From NCBI RefSeq assembly GCF_001613385.1, contig NZ_BDCG01000021.1, positions 220,008 through 284,007 on the forward strand: a DNA stretch of 64,000 bases, in the 5' to 3' direction. Source of the stretch: Nocardia flavorosea NBRC 108225. Its GTDB lineage: Bacteria; Actinomycetota; Actinomycetes; Mycobacteriales; Mycobacteriaceae. Below, piece after piece: positions 35,263 through 44,393 of the stretch; within the stretch, counting starts at the first letter, position 1; each line of letters starts with the position of its first letter. Under the pieces are notes generated by a model, which ran no database searches, was not told the origin of the DNA, and saw only the letters and a list, made by a program, of their open reading frames with translations. The translations under genes were made by a program, and so were the position numbers.

Positions 35263-37050
35263 ATGTCCAGTTCCGCAACGAGTTCCGGCACCGACGCCGG
35301 GCCCGGCCAGACCTTCGACTACGACGTCCTCGTCATCGGCTCCGGATTCGGCGGCAGTGTGAGTGCCCTGCGGTTGACCGAGAAGGGCTACCGGGTCGGT
35401 GTCCTCGAGGCCGGGCGCCGCTTCGCCGACGACGAATTCGCGAAAACGTCCTGGCGTGCCAGGCAGTACCTGTGGGCGCCCTACCTGGGGTGTTTCGGTA
35501 TCCAGCGGCTGGCGCTTCTGAAGGACACCCTGATCATGGCCGGATCAGGGGTCGGCGGCGGGTCCCTCGTCTACGCCAACACGCTGTACGAGCCGCCGGA
35601 GAAGTTCTTCCGCGACGGGCCGTGGGCCCATATCACCGACTGGAAAGACGAACTCGGTCCTTACTACGACCAGGCCAAGCGCATGCTGGGCGTGACCACC
35701 AATCCCGCGACCACGCCCACCGACCGTGTGCTGCGTGAGGTCGCCGAGGAGATGGGGGTCGCCGATACGTATCAGCGGACTCCTGTCGGCGTATTCTTCG
35801 GTGGACCCGGCGACCGGCCCGGCGAGGAGGTCCAGGATCCGTTCTTCGGCGGGGCCGGCCCGGCGCGGCGCTCCTGCACCCACTGCGGCGAATGTATGAC
35901 CGGCTGCCGCCACAATGCCAAGAACACTCTTGTGAAGAACTATCTGTACCTGGCCGAGCAGGCGGGCGCGGCGGTGCATGCGTTACGCACCGTCACCGAT
36001 GTGAAACCGCTACCGGGCGGCGGGTACGCGGTTCAGACGGTGGCCACGGGTCGCTGGATGCGCAAGAAGCGCACCACCTACACCGCCGAACAGGTCATCT
36101 TCTCGGCGGCGTCGCTGGGAACTCAGCGTTTACTGCACAAGTTGCGTGATGGCGGGTCGCTGCCCGATATCTCCGGCCGGCTCGGTTTCCTCTCGCGCAC
36201 CAACTCCGAGGAACTGCTCGCTATCCGCAGCCGGGTCACGGACAACGATTTCACCAAGGGGGTGGCGATCACCTCGTCGATCCACCCCGACGCCGATACG
36301 CATGTCGAACCCGTGCGCTACGGCAAGGGCAGCAATGTGATCGCGCTACTGGGCAGCATCATGGTGAGCGAAGAGCCGGGTGTATCCAAGCGGCGGCTCT
36401 GGCTGCGGGAGATGTGGCGGCACCGGCGCGATATGCCGCATCTGCAGAATCCGCGGCACTGGTCGGAGCAGTCGATCGGCTTGCTGGTGATGCAGTCGGT
36501 GGACAATTCGATCACCACCTACACCAAACGCGGCCTGTTCAGGCGCAAGATGACCACGCGACAGGGCGAGGGTGCCCCCAACCCGACCTGGATTCCGGCG
36601 GGGCACGAGGTGGGGCGGCGGGTTGCCGGCAAAATCGACGGAACACCCGGCGGGCCGATCAGCAGCGTTTTCAATATCCCCATGACCGGCCATTTCATCG
36701 GCGGCTGCGTGATCGGCGACACCCCCGAATCCGGTGTGGTCGACCCTTACCAGCGGCTCTACGGCTATCCGGGCCTGCATGTGATCGACGGTTCGACCAT
36801 TTCGGCGAACCTGGGCGTGAATCCCTCGCTCACCATCACCGCGCAGTCCGAGCGGGCTGTCGCGCTGTGGCCGAACAAGGGGGAGGCCGATCCGCGGCCG
36901 CCGCTGGGGGCGCCGTACCGGCGGATCGCGCCGGTGGAACCGGTCGCGCCGGTGGTTCCCGCCTCTGCCCCGGCGGCCCTGCGCCTGCCGTTGGTGGAGG
37001 TGAAGCACCGCGAGCGCCCGGAGGTGGCCGCGGGAGAACAGGCGCACTGA
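35263..37050 (+). CDS. GMC-family oxidoreductase, cholesterol-oxidase (ChoD)-like
   Basis: 595 residues. The FAD motif VIGSGFGGSVSALRL is at 24-38 and MAGSGVGGGSLVYANTLYEP at about 92-111. A four-Cys segment (CTHCGECMTGC, Cys205, 208, 211, 215) is followed by NAKNTL, as in mycobacterial ChoD, and may bind an iron-sulfur cluster or zinc. The GMC C-terminal part ends in GLHVIDGSTISANLGVNPSLT. Relatives are annotated cholesterol oxidase, but cholesterol oxidation by the Mycobacterium homologue is disputed. It is cytoplasmic or peripheral, with a low-complexity Pro/Val/Ala tail after about 550. Confidence 0.92.
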   Translation: MSSSATSSGTDAGPGQTFDYDVLVIGSGFGGSVSALRLTEKGYRVGVLEAGRRFADDEFAKTSWRARQYLWAPYLGCFGIQRLALLKDTLIMAGSGVGGGSLVYANTLYEPPEKFFRDGPWAHITDWKDELGPYYDQAKRMLGVTTNPATTPTDRVLREVAEEMGVADTYQRTPVGVFFGGPGDRPGEEVQDPFFGGAGPARRSCTHCGECMTGCRHNAKNTLVKNYLYLAEQAGAAVHALRTVTDVKPLPGGGYAVQTVATGRWMRKKRTTYTAEQVIFSAASLGTQRLLHKLRDGGSLPDISGRLGFLSRTNSEELLAIRSRVTDNDFTKGVAITSSIHPDADTHVEPVRYGKGSNVIALLGSIMVSEEPGVSKRRLWLREMWRHRRDMPHLQNPRHWSEQSIGLLVMQSVDNSITTYTKRGLFRRKMTTRQGEGAPNPTWIPAGHEVGRRVAGKIDGTPGGPISSVFNIPMTGHFIGGCVIGDTPESGVVDPYQRLYGYPGLHVIDGSTISANLGVNPSLTITAQSERAVALWPNKGEADPRPPLGAPYRRIAPVEPVAPVVPASAPAALRLPLVEVKHRERPEVAAGEQAH

Positions 37051-37051
37051 T

Positions 37052-37091
37052 CGGCACGGGCGGCGAGCAGACCCTCGCTGCTCGCGTGCCG
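37052..37091 (+). terminator. Hairpin terminator after the GMC gene
   Basis: CGGCAC (37052-37057) pairs with GTGCCG (37086-37091), and GCGAGCAG (37063-37070) with CTGCTCGC (37078-37085), giving a 14-bp stem with one internal bulge. It starts two bases after the GMC stop. Confidence 0.75.
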
Positions 37092-37134
37092 GCAGCCGGG
37101 CGCGCCCTCGCCGCCCTCCCGTGAGCCGGCCGTG

Positions 37135-37280
37135 CTGCTCAGTGTGCCGGAGTCGGCCGCGCACGTGGCTGTCGAATGTGCCGGGAGTCGGGCTGAGTGC
37201 TTCGGTGCTCAGTGTGCCGGGAGTGCTGTTGAGTGCGCCGGTCGTGCGCCCCCGCTGGACTGTCCGGTACGCCGGGAGCC
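37135..37280 (+). repeat. Five degenerate copies of a TGTGCCGGGAGT motif
   Basis: The core (A)GTGTGCCGGGAGTnGG recurs about every 20-40 bases: CAGTGTGCCGGAGTCGG at 37140, GAATGTGCCGGGAGTCGG at 37175, CAGTGTGCCGGGAGTG at 37210, GAGTGCGCCGG near 37231, and TACGCCGGGAGCCGG at 37268. The array fills the gap between the GMC terminator and the MHS transporter. It encodes nothing recognisable. It could be a decaying minisatellite or a repeated binding site. Confidence 0.5.
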
Positions 37281-37543
37281 GGCCGCACATCTTTCGGTCG
37301 GCGCCGCTCCTTTTCCCGGTGAGTCGGCGGCTCATGGGCGGCATGCGTGACCGCCTTCACATAAGCTTGGAAAATAGCTGATCAAAGCTATCGGTCCGGG
37401 AGGTCCGCAGCCGGTCCGCGTTTACCCAGGGCACGTCCCGGGTAACGGTTTGTGGTCGATACTCGCCGGAACCCGGTCGCCGGCGGGCGCGACGTTATGG
37501 GTCGGCCGGGCCGACTGGCCGCGCACGCCGGAGAGGACTGACC

Positions 37544-38926
37544 GTGACGGAGCAGCAGCCGGAAGCACCACGGCTCGAGAAGCAACCGGAAGGCGCGCAC
37601 CTCGAGAAACCGCTGGAATCGCCGCATCTCAAGAGGTCGGTGGCGGCCTCGGCGATGGGCAACGCCACCGAATGGTTCGACTACGGCGTCTACGCCGCCA
37701 CTGCCACCTACCTCACCGACGCGTTCTTCCCCGGTGAACTCGGCACCTTGGGCACCATGCTCGGGTTCGCGGTGTCGTTCGTCCTGCGTCCGCTGGGTGG
37801 AATGGTGTGGGGGCCGCTCGGCGACCGGGTGGGGCGCAAGGTGGTCCTGGCCACCACCATCCTGCTGATGGCCGCAGCCACCGGTCTGATCGGTGTCCTG
37901 CCGACGCACAGTCAGGTCGGGGTGCTGGCGCCGATCCTGCTGATCCTGCTCCGGGTGGTGCAGGGCTTCTCGACCGGTGGAGAATACGGCGGTGCGGCCA
38001 CCTACCTGGCCGAATGCGCCACCGATAAGAAGCGCGGCTTCTTCGGAAGTTTCCTGGAGTTCGGCACGCTCGGCGGGTTCGTCGGGGGCTCGGCGGTCGT
38101 GCTCTTGTGCCAGTTGATCCTGGGTTCCGACGCGATGCACGACTGGGGCTGGCGGATTCCGTTCCTGATCGCGATCCCACTGGGCGCCATCGGCTGGTAT
38201 CTGCGGACCCGGCTCGACGAATCCCCGGTGTTCACCGAGGTGAACGAGAAGGAGCATCCGGAAAGCGGCCTGCGGATCCTGCTCACCACGTACTGGCGTG
38301 AGGTAATGATCCTGTTCGGTCTCGTGGTGGCGCTGAACGTGGCGAACTACACGCTGCTCACCTATCAGCCGACCTATCTGCAGAACACCATCGGTATGGG
38401 GGAGTCCACCACCACCGCCATGGTGCTGATCGGCCAGGTGATCATGATGCTGTGCGTACCGTTCTTCGGCCAGTTGTCCGACCGGGTCGGCCGTCGGCCC
38501 ATGTGGTTGTTTTCACTGGTGGGCCTCGCAGTGTTCGCCGTGCCGATGTACTGGCTGATGGGCCAGGGCACCGGCTGGGCGATCGTCGGCTTCGTGGTGC
38601 TGGGCCTGCTGTACGTACCGCAGCTGTCGACCATCAGTGCGACCTTCCCCGCCATCTTCCCGACCCACGTCCGCTACGCGGGATTCGCCCTCGGCTACAA
38701 CGTGTCCACGGCCCTTTTCGGTGGAACCGCACCATTGGTGAACGAGGCGGTGATCGAGGGGACCGGCTGGAGTTTGTTCCCTGCCATCTACATGGTGGGT
38801 GCCGCCCTCGTCGGCCTGGTCGCCTGGACGTTCCTGCGGGAGACCGCGGGTACGTCGCTACGCGGAACCGAGGTACCGGACGCCGATCCGCATCATTCGG
38901 CCACGGAGAAACAATCCGTCGCGTGA
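37544..38926 (+). CDS. MHS-family MFS transporter (ProP/KgtP-like)
   Basis: 460 residues from the GTG at 37544 with GGAGAGG upstream. Twelve membrane helices are expected. The metabolite:H+ symporter signatures are NATEWFDYGVYAATATYLTD, the loop GPLGDRVGRKVVL between helices 2 and 3, and GGEYGGAATYLAECA. Substrates of the family include proline/betaine, ketoglutarate, citrate and shikimate. The first 25 residues hold a threefold imperfect repeat (PEAPRLEKQ, PEGAHLEKP, LESPHLKRS), a charged cytoplasmic extension not usual in the family. The hotdog thioesterase gene follows 23 bases downstream. Confidence 0.93.
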   Translation: MTEQQPEAPRLEKQPEGAHLEKPLESPHLKRSVAASAMGNATEWFDYGVYAATATYLTDAFFPGELGTLGTMLGFAVSFVLRPLGGMVWGPLGDRVGRKVVLATTILLMAAATGLIGVLPTHSQVGVLAPILLILLRVVQGFSTGGEYGGAATYLAECATDKKRGFFGSFLEFGTLGGFVGGSAVVLLCQLILGSDAMHDWGWRIPFLIAIPLGAIGWYLRTRLDESPVFTEVNEKEHPESGLRILLTTYWREVMILFGLVVALNVANYTLLTYQPTYLQNTIGMGESTTTAMVLIGQVIMMLCVPFFGQLSDRVGRRPMWLFSLVGLAVFAVPMYWLMGQGTGWAIVGFVVLGLLYVPQLSTISATFPAIFPTHVRYAGFALGYNVSTALFGGTAPLVNEAVIEGTGWSLFPAIYMVGAALVGLVAWTFLRETAGTSLRGTEVPDADPHHSATEKQSVA

Positions 38927-38948
38927 CCCCGGAAGGTCTCGTCCTGTT

Positions 38949-39410
38949 ATGAGCGATACCCGCAATCCGACCGTCGCCGAGATCGTGAACTCGGCGTTGG
39001 AGCACACCATCCCGGTTGCCCACCGGATGGGTGTGCACGCCGAGGAGGTGCGGCCCGGTTATGCCGCGGCCACCGTGCCCGCCGACGGCAACGGTAATCA
39101 TTTCGGCGTCATGTACGCGGGGGTGTTGTTCACCGCGGGCGAGATCCTGGGCGGTGCGATCGCCGTGGCCAGTTTCGATACCGCGAAGTTCTACCCGCTG
39201 GTGAAGGATCTGCGGATCGCTTTCCGCCGCCCCGCCACCACGGCGGTGCGGGCGGAAGCGACGCTGACGGACGCCGAGATCGAGCGGGTCAGTGCGGAGG
39301 CGGAGGCGAACGGGAAGGCCGATTTCACGTTGCGCGCGGTGCTCACCGATGTCGACGGCGTGGTGGTCGCCGAAACCGAGGGGTTGTATCAGCTGCGCGC
39401 ACACGCCTGA
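38949..39410 (+). CDS. DUF4442/YiiD-type hotdog thioesterase-like protein
   Basis: 153 residues from the ATG at 38949. The hotdog core is HRMGVHAEEVRPGYAAATVP, NHFGVMYAGVLFTAGEILGG and FYPLVKDLRIAFRRPATTAVRAEATL. The family (PaaI-like/DUF4442) hydrolyses or binds acyl-CoA thioesters. It is probably co-transcribed with the MHS transporter, which may import the acid whose CoA ester is then handled here; this link is inference. Confidence 0.85.
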   Translation: MSDTRNPTVAEIVNSALEHTIPVAHRMGVHAEEVRPGYAAATVPADGNGNHFGVMYAGVLFTAGEILGGAIAVASFDTAKFYPLVKDLRIAFRRPATTAVRAEATLTDAEIERVSAEAEANGKADFTLRAVLTDVDGVVVAETEGLYQLRAHA

Positions 39411-39429
39411 TCGACCACATCACCCGGCG

Positions 39430-39459
39430 AGCCCGGTTCCCGCGGCAGGGGACCGGGCT
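39430..39459. terminator. Bidirectional hairpin between convergent genes
   Basis: AGCCCGGT (39430-39437) pairs perfectly with ACCGGGCT (39452-39459), with a further CCC/GGG inner pairing. It lies in the 64-base gap between the thioesterase and the secreted protein genes. Confidence 0.65.
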
Positions 39460-39474
39460 GCGTCGTCTCCGGGG

Positions 39475-39843
39475 TCAGAAGCCGGCCGAACCCGTGGGGG
39501 CGGGCGGTACCATCCGCCACGGTCCGCAATTACGGGTGAGGAAACCCGCATCGGACGGTTTCACGGTGACCCGGACCGGGCCCAGTTTCGTGTAGTTGTT
39601 CTCGATGATGTACTGCATATTCGTGTTGTCGCCCTCGATCCGCCACAGCCGCCGCCAATCGCAGCCTCGGGCCGGGTCCACGGGTCCAGCGGATTCCCAG
39701 ACGCCGGGTCGCATATCCACGCCGACCCGGTAGACGCCGTCGTTCGGGATGAAATCGGCGGGCTGGGCCGCCGCGCTGCCGCTGCCCAGCATGATCGCCG
39801 CCGACAGCAGTGCCGCGGCGACCGGCCACGTAGGTGCACGCAT
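39475..39843 (-). CDS. Small secreted protein
   Basis: 122 residues from the ATG at 39843, with GAGGAG eight bases upstream. Signal peptide MRAPTWPVAAALLSAAIM, cleavage after SAAAQ. The mature part reads FIPNDGVYRVGVDMRPGVWE, then GCDWRRLWRIEG and GFLTRNCGPWRM, with two cysteines that probably form a disulfide. The DGxYRVGxDxxPGxW pattern recurs in short exported actinobacterial proteins of unknown role. It stands alone. Confidence 0.82.
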   Translation of the reverse strand: MRAPTWPVAAALLSAAIMLGSGSAAAQPADFIPNDGVYRVGVDMRPGVWESAGPVDPARGCDWRRLWRIEGDNTNMQYIIENNYTKLGPVRVTVKPSDAGFLTRNCGPWRMVPPAPTGSAGF

Positions 39844-40078
39844 CCGGTACTCCTCGGTAATTCTGTTCCGATATATTCCGAGATTCCCCCTGATCTCCCC
39901 GGCACGTTTACCAGAATCCCTATACCCGTTTCGGGGATTACGGAATTTTTCCCCGTATTCCACGGAAGAAGGTCCGGTGAACGGGAAACGCGGACAACAG
40001 AGAATTTGAAACATAATCAATTCTCCTCGCCGCTGGTGGGGCTGCCGGTGGCCGGAGCCGACTCAGTAAGGTGGTCGG

Positions 40079-41119
40079 GTGGCTGAGCGCATACCCGTGG
40101 TGATCGTGGCCGGATTCCTGGGCGCCGGGAAGACCACCCTGCTCAACGGCCTGCTGCACAACAACAGGGGCACCCGGATCGGTGTGGTGGTCAACGATTT
40201 CGGTGCCGTCAATATCGACGCGATGCTGGTGGCCGGACAGGTCGACGCGATGGTTTCGGTGGGCAGCGGCTGCGTATGCTGTGCCGTGGACGTCGCCGAA
40301 CTCGACGAACTCTTCGCTCGGTTGACCGATCCCCGGGCCGGGATCGATGTGATCGTGGTGGAGGCCAGCGGTTTGGCCGAACCGCGCAATCTGGTGCGGA
40401 TGGTGGTGGGCAGCGAGAATCCCCGCATCCGCTACGGCGGTCTACTCGAAGTGGTCGATGCTGCCGAATTCGCGACCACCCGCGAACAGCATCCGGAACT
40501 GACGAGCCACCTGCGGCTGGCAGATCTGGTGGTACTCAACAAGGTCGATCGGCTGGACGAAGGCATTGCCGCACGATTGCGGTCGGAGATCACGACCATC
40601 ACCGAAGGGGTCCCGGTGTACGCCACCACCCTGGGCCGCATCGACCCCGGCCTGCTGTTCGACCCCCGTCACCGTGACACCCCGCGGATAGGTGAACAAC
40701 TGAGCCTGGACGAACTGCTACACGACTACCACGGCGCGGACACCGACGGCGAGCATCGCCATCTCCACGACGACTACACCAGCACGGTGTTCACCACGGC
40801 CACCGGACTGCACCCACGCCGGCTCGTCGAGTTCCTGGAGAACCCGCCACCGGGCGTATTCCGTGCCAAGGGGTTCGTATCGTTCGCGGTACCCGGCACC
40901 GGGCGGTACGTGGTGCACCTGGTGGGCCGGGCGATCAGCATGGAACCTGCCCGCCGCTCCCGCACCGGCGATACCGAACTGGTGCTGATCGGCACCGGAT
41001 TGGATACCGACGCGATACACGAGCGGTTACGCCGAACCGTGCACACGGGCCCGGAACCCCTCGAGGAACAGGAAATGCTCGGCGTCCGGCGTTACGTGCC
41101 TGCGGAAAGCACCGTCTGA
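40079..41119 (+). CDS. COG0523 (CobW/YjiA/ZigA-like) metal-chaperone GTPase
   Basis: 346 residues from the GTG at 40079. G3E-family motifs: Walker A GFLGAGKTT at 12-20, the metal-binding CVCC at about 65-68, VVEASGLAEP, and NKVD. A His/Asp cluster (DGEHRHLHDD) at about 222-231 and the CobW C-terminal domain follow. Such GTPases deliver Zn, Co or Fe to target enzymes. It lies next to the molybdenum cofactor genes but is convergent with moaE, so a shared role is not implied. No Zur box was recognised in the AT-richer leader. Confidence 0.92.
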   Translation: MAERIPVVIVAGFLGAGKTTLLNGLLHNNRGTRIGVVVNDFGAVNIDAMLVAGQVDAMVSVGSGCVCCAVDVAELDELFARLTDPRAGIDVIVVEASGLAEPRNLVRMVVGSENPRIRYGGLLEVVDAAEFATTREQHPELTSHLRLADLVVLNKVDRLDEGIAARLRSEITTITEGVPVYATTLGRIDPGLLFDPRHRDTPRIGEQLSLDELLHDYHGADTDGEHRHLHDDYTSTVFTTATGLHPRRLVEFLENPPPGVFRAKGFVSFAVPGTGRYVVHLVGRAISMEPARRSRTGDTELVLIGTGLDTDAIHERLRRTVHTGPEPLEEQEMLGVRRYVPAESTV

Positions 41120-41127
41120 ACCCCCGG

Positions 41128-41583
41128 TCAACCGCAGGCGTTCACCCATTCCGACATACCGTCGGCGAACATCTGCCGTTTCCAGATCGGCACTTCGTGC
41201 TTGATCCGGTCCACCAGTGCCGAACATGCCGCGAACGCCTCGGCGCGATGCGGTGCCGCCACCGCCGTGACGATGGCCAGGTCACCCACCGCCAGATTCC
41301 CGACCCGGTGCACCGCCGCCACCGGCAGGCCCGTGGATTCCGCTATGGCGGCGCAGCATTCGCGCAGGAACCGGGCTGCCTGCGGATGCGCCGAATACTC
41401 CAGCGCTGATACCGTCTGCCCGCCGTCGTGATCGCGGACCAATCCGGTGAACACGACGACCGCGCCGAAACTCGGCCCCCGGACCGCGGCGTCCACGACG
41501 GCGGGATCCAGCGGCCTATCGCTGATTTCGGCAAGCCGGACCGCGCCGGTCCCGTCCGGAAGCTGTGCAGATTCTTCAGGCAT
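41128..41583 (-). CDS. moaE: Molybdopterin synthase catalytic subunit MoaE
   Basis: 151 residues. Typical MoaE features are GAVVVFTGLVRDHDGG, LEYSAHPQAARFLRE, AVHRVGNLAVGDLAIVTAVAAPHRAEAFAAC, and the KHEVPIWKRQMFADG segment with the active-site Lys residues. With MoaD it inserts dithiolene sulfur into cyclic pyranopterin monophosphate. It is last in the minus-strand operon moeA-moaCB-moaE, its start overlapping the moaCB stop by eight bases, so translation is coupled. Confidence 0.96.
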   Translation of the reverse strand: MPEESAQLPDGTGAVRLAEISDRPLDPAVVDAAVRGPSFGAVVVFTGLVRDHDGGQTVSALEYSAHPQAARFLRECCAAIAESTGLPVAAVHRVGNLAVGDLAIVTAVAAPHRAEAFAACSALVDRIKHEVPIWKRQMFADGMSEWVNACG

Positions 41584-43081
41584 GAGCGCTCTCGTTTCCC
41601 CTCTCGGCCCGCGGTGCCCCCTGGCCGCCCTCGTGTGCCCCGCCGCCCGCCACCTGCGCCAGCAGATGCCCCAACAGCGGTTCGAGCACCGCGATACCGT
41701 CTTTCACACCACCCGGGGAGCCGGGTAGATTCACGACCACCGACCGCCCGGCCAGCCCTGCGACACCCCGGCTCAACGCCGCGAGCGGGAATTTCGCCGT
41801 ACCCCGCTGCCGAATGGCCTCGGCCACCCCGGGCAGTTCCCGGTCGAGTACTGCCGCAGTCGCTTCCGGTGTCCGGTCGGACGGTGCGGCGCCGGTTCCC
41901 CCGGTGGTCACCACCAGGTCCGGCGCGGTCCGCAGCGCCTCGGCCAGACCGTCGGCGATCTCGGCGTCCGCGTAGACGAGCGGGTCACCCGTGGAATACC
42001 CGAGCCCCCGCAACCACGACACCAGGTGTGGTCCGGTCGTATCGGTCCGCGTCCCCGCTGCCGCCCCGGTGGACGCGACCACGACGACGGCTGTACCGGC
42101 CGTTTCGCCGCCGGACGGGCGTGCGGGAGTACCCCCGGGGGCAGGTGCTCCACCGTTCGCATCGGAAGCGGTGGTGCCGGCGACTCGTTCGCGTGTGTGC
42201 GGGTCGCTGCTCGTGCTCGGAGTATGAGAGCTGCCCGACGGCTGTACGCGGGACCTGCTCCCCGCGGTGCCTTCGTGCGCGTCGTTGCCGGGGGCCGTTG
42301 CCTGTGAGGTCTCTCCGATGGTGGCGTGAGTATCGCCGCGCGTGTCGAGGGCGTGAGTTTCACGGCCCGGTGCATTCGAGTGGGAGCCGCCGGCGCCGGG
42401 GGTCTGCGTGGCGCTGCCCGAGTCGCGTTCCCGGACGTCCGGTACGGCTGCGCGGACCTCGTCGTCGGGCGCGCAGACATCGGACCTGCCGCCCTCCGCG
42501 TGCGCACCGGCGCCGCTGTCGGGAGTGGATGCGGGTGAGGTGACAGCCGGGGCGGTGTCGCCACCGGACGCGGCGGATGTACCAGGCTGCGCTCCGGCGG
42601 GCAGGGGAGCGTCGGGGCGGGTCCAGTGGCCCCGTTTCCCGCCCTCTTTGGTGAGCAGCCGGACACCGTTCAGCACAGCCGCCGGATCCACCGCTTTCAC
42701 CATGTCGTGCAAGGTGAGGCCGGCGACCGCGACCGCTGTCAAGGCCTCCATCTCCACCCCGGTCGGGCCGGTGGTCTTCGCCGATGCTTCGATCGTGATC
42801 GCGGAGCCGGTGAAACCGAACTCCACCTTCACCGAGGAGAGCGCGAGCTGATGGCACAGCGGAATCAGTTCGGAGGTTTTCTTCGCCGCCGCGATACCGG
42901 CCAGCCGGGCGGTGGCCAGCACATCGGCCTTCGGCATATCGTCGGCACGTACCAGCGCGACCACCTCCGGGGTGGTGTGCAGTTCCCCGGCGGCCACGGC
43001 GATCCGGGTGGTGTCGGCCTTCGCGCTCACATCCACCATCCGGGCCCGCCCCGCGGAATCCACATGCGACAATTCGCTCAT
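41576..43081 (-). CDS. moaCB: MoaC-MogA/MoaB fusion with a long disordered linker
   Basis: 501 residues from the ATG at 43081 (ATGA overlap with the moeA stop). Residues about 1-155 are MoaC: SHVDSAGRARMVDVSAK, KKTSELIPLCHQLALSS, TGVEMEALTAVAVAGLTLHDMVKAVD. It forms cyclic pyranopterin monophosphate with MoaA. Residues about 329-485 are a MogA/MoaB adenylyltransferase domain: VVTTGGTGAAPSDRTPEA, NLPGSPGGVKD. Between them lies a linker of about 170 residues rich in Ser, Thr, Gly, Ala, Pro and His, without predicted structure. Fusions of MoaC and MogA occur in actinobacteria, but such a long spacer is unusual. Confidence 0.93.
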   Translation of the reverse strand: MSELSHVDSAGRARMVDVSAKADTTRIAVAAGELHTTPEVVALVRADDMPKADVLATARLAGIAAAKKTSELIPLCHQLALSSVKVEFGFTGSAITIEASAKTTGPTGVEMEALTAVAVAGLTLHDMVKAVDPAAVLNGVRLLTKEGGKRGHWTRPDAPLPAGAQPGTSAASGGDTAPAVTSPASTPDSGAGAHAEGGRSDVCAPDDEVRAAVPDVRERDSGSATQTPGAGGSHSNAPGRETHALDTRGDTHATIGETSQATAPGNDAHEGTAGSRSRVQPSGSSHTPSTSSDPHTRERVAGTTASDANGGAPAPGGTPARPSGGETAGTAVVVVASTGAAAGTRTDTTGPHLVSWLRGLGYSTGDPLVYADAEIADGLAEALRTAPDLVVTTGGTGAAPSDRTPEATAAVLDRELPGVAEAIRQRGTAKFPLAALSRGVAGLAGRSVVVNLPGSPGGVKDGIAVLEPLLGHLLAQVAGGGAHEGGQGAPRAERGNESAHA

Positions 43082-44301
43082 ATCGTCCAGACTCGCACAC
43101 TCGTTCCGGCCGCGAGTTCGGTCACCGCCGCCGGGATATCGATCAGCACATCGGCCGCCGCCATACTCGCCACCAGATGCGATCCGGGCCCGGAAACCAG
43201 TTCCACCGCACGCGGCTGCGAACCCTTCCACACCAGTTTGCCGCGCAGGAACTGCCGCCGCCCCTCGGGCGAGCGGCGAACCGCGCCCAGCAGCGGAAGT
43301 TCGTATTCCGGTACCGGCCCCAGTCCCGCCAGCCGGCGCAGAATCGGGCGGGCGAGCACCTCGAACGACACCACCGCACTCACCGGGTTTCCCGGAAAGC
43401 TGAGCACGGGGACGCCGTCCACCACGGTCAGTCCCTGGGGTCCGCCCGGCTGCATGGCCACCGAACCGAATTCGCCGCCCAGCGGGATCAGCACCTCGCG
43501 CACGACTTCGAAATCGCCTTTGGAGACACCGCCGGTGGTGATCACCAGATCGGCCGCCGAGGCCGCGGTACGAAGTAGATGCCGGAACTGCGCGGCGTCG
43601 TCACCGCTGTGCTGGACCGCGATGACCTCGACACCGTTGGCGGTGAGTGCCGCGGCCAGCGCGATACCGTTCGAGTTGTAGATCTGCCCGGGACGCAGCG
43701 GGCTGCCCGGCGCCACCAGTTCATCGCCGGTGCTGATGACGACCGCCCGCACGGGCGCGAACACCGGTAGCTGCGCCAGTCCGGCCGCGGCGCATGCCGC
43801 GATATGCCGCGGCGCGAGGGTCGTGCCGGCGGTGACCAGTTCGGCGCCCGCGCGTACGTCGCTACCGGGTTCCCGGACGAATTCGCCCGCCGACCGCCCG
43901 CGTTCGATCCGGACGGTGTCGGCGCCGGCGGTCGTATCCTCTACCGGAACCACGCAGTCGGCGCCGGGCGGCAGCGGCGCTCCGGTCATCACTTTGCGCG
44001 CCGTACCGAGAGCGAGCGGCTGCAGACCCGGGTCGCCGGCGGCGACGACACCGGTGAGCGGCAGATCGACCGGCGGTGCGGCCACATCCTGTGCCCGCAC
44101 CGCGTAGCCGTCCATCGCCGAATTCCGGAACACCGGCAGATCGATCGGCGCATGCATATCCGCGGCCAGTTGCCGGCCGAGGGCTTCGGCCACCGGCACG
44201 GTATCGACCGGCCGGGCGGCGAGTGGGCGCAACAGTTGTTCGATGGTGTCGCGGTAGTCGTCCGCCGACCGGACCGGGGGACTGGCGGGCCGAGAGATCA
44301 T
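43078..44301 (-). CDS. moeA: Molybdopterin molybdenumtransferase MoeA
   Basis: A 407-residue MoeA. Key parts are PVFRNSAMDGYAVRA, VMTGAPLPPGADCVVPVE, VISTGDELVAPG, the catalytic TTGGVSKGDFEVVREVL, and SFPGNPVSAVVSFE. It inserts molybdate into adenylated molybdopterin. It is first in the minus-strand operon and overlaps moaCB by four bases. The divergent moaA gene starts 154 bases away, so one regulatory region serves both arms of the pathway. Confidence 0.96.
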   Translation of the reverse strand: MISRPASPPVRSADDYRDTIEQLLRPLAARPVDTVPVAEALGRQLAADMHAPIDLPVFRNSAMDGYAVRAQDVAAPPVDLPLTGVVAAGDPGLQPLALGTARKVMTGAPLPPGADCVVPVEDTTAGADTVRIERGRSAGEFVREPGSDVRAGAELVTAGTTLAPRHIAACAAAGLAQLPVFAPVRAVVISTGDELVAPGSPLRPGQIYNSNGIALAAALTANGVEVIAVQHSGDDAAQFRHLLRTAASAADLVITTGGVSKGDFEVVREVLIPLGGEFGSVAMQPGGPQGLTVVDGVPVLSFPGNPVSAVVSFEVLARPILRRLAGLGPVPEYELPLLGAVRRSPEGRRQFLRGKLVWKGSQPRAVELVSGPGSHLVASMAAADVLIDIPAAVTELAAGTSVRVWTI

Positions 44302-44393
44302 GTGCTCAGACTAATGGCGGCGGACGGGCCGGCGCCGCCGTATCGCCCGCGGTCGGCTGCCGTACGCCACGCCCGCGCGGCCGGTGGGCCGGG

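Noticed and set aside
40020..40080. Zur box upstream of the COG0523 GTPase
   Set aside because: The leader is AT-rich but no convincing Zur-type palindrome could be identified.
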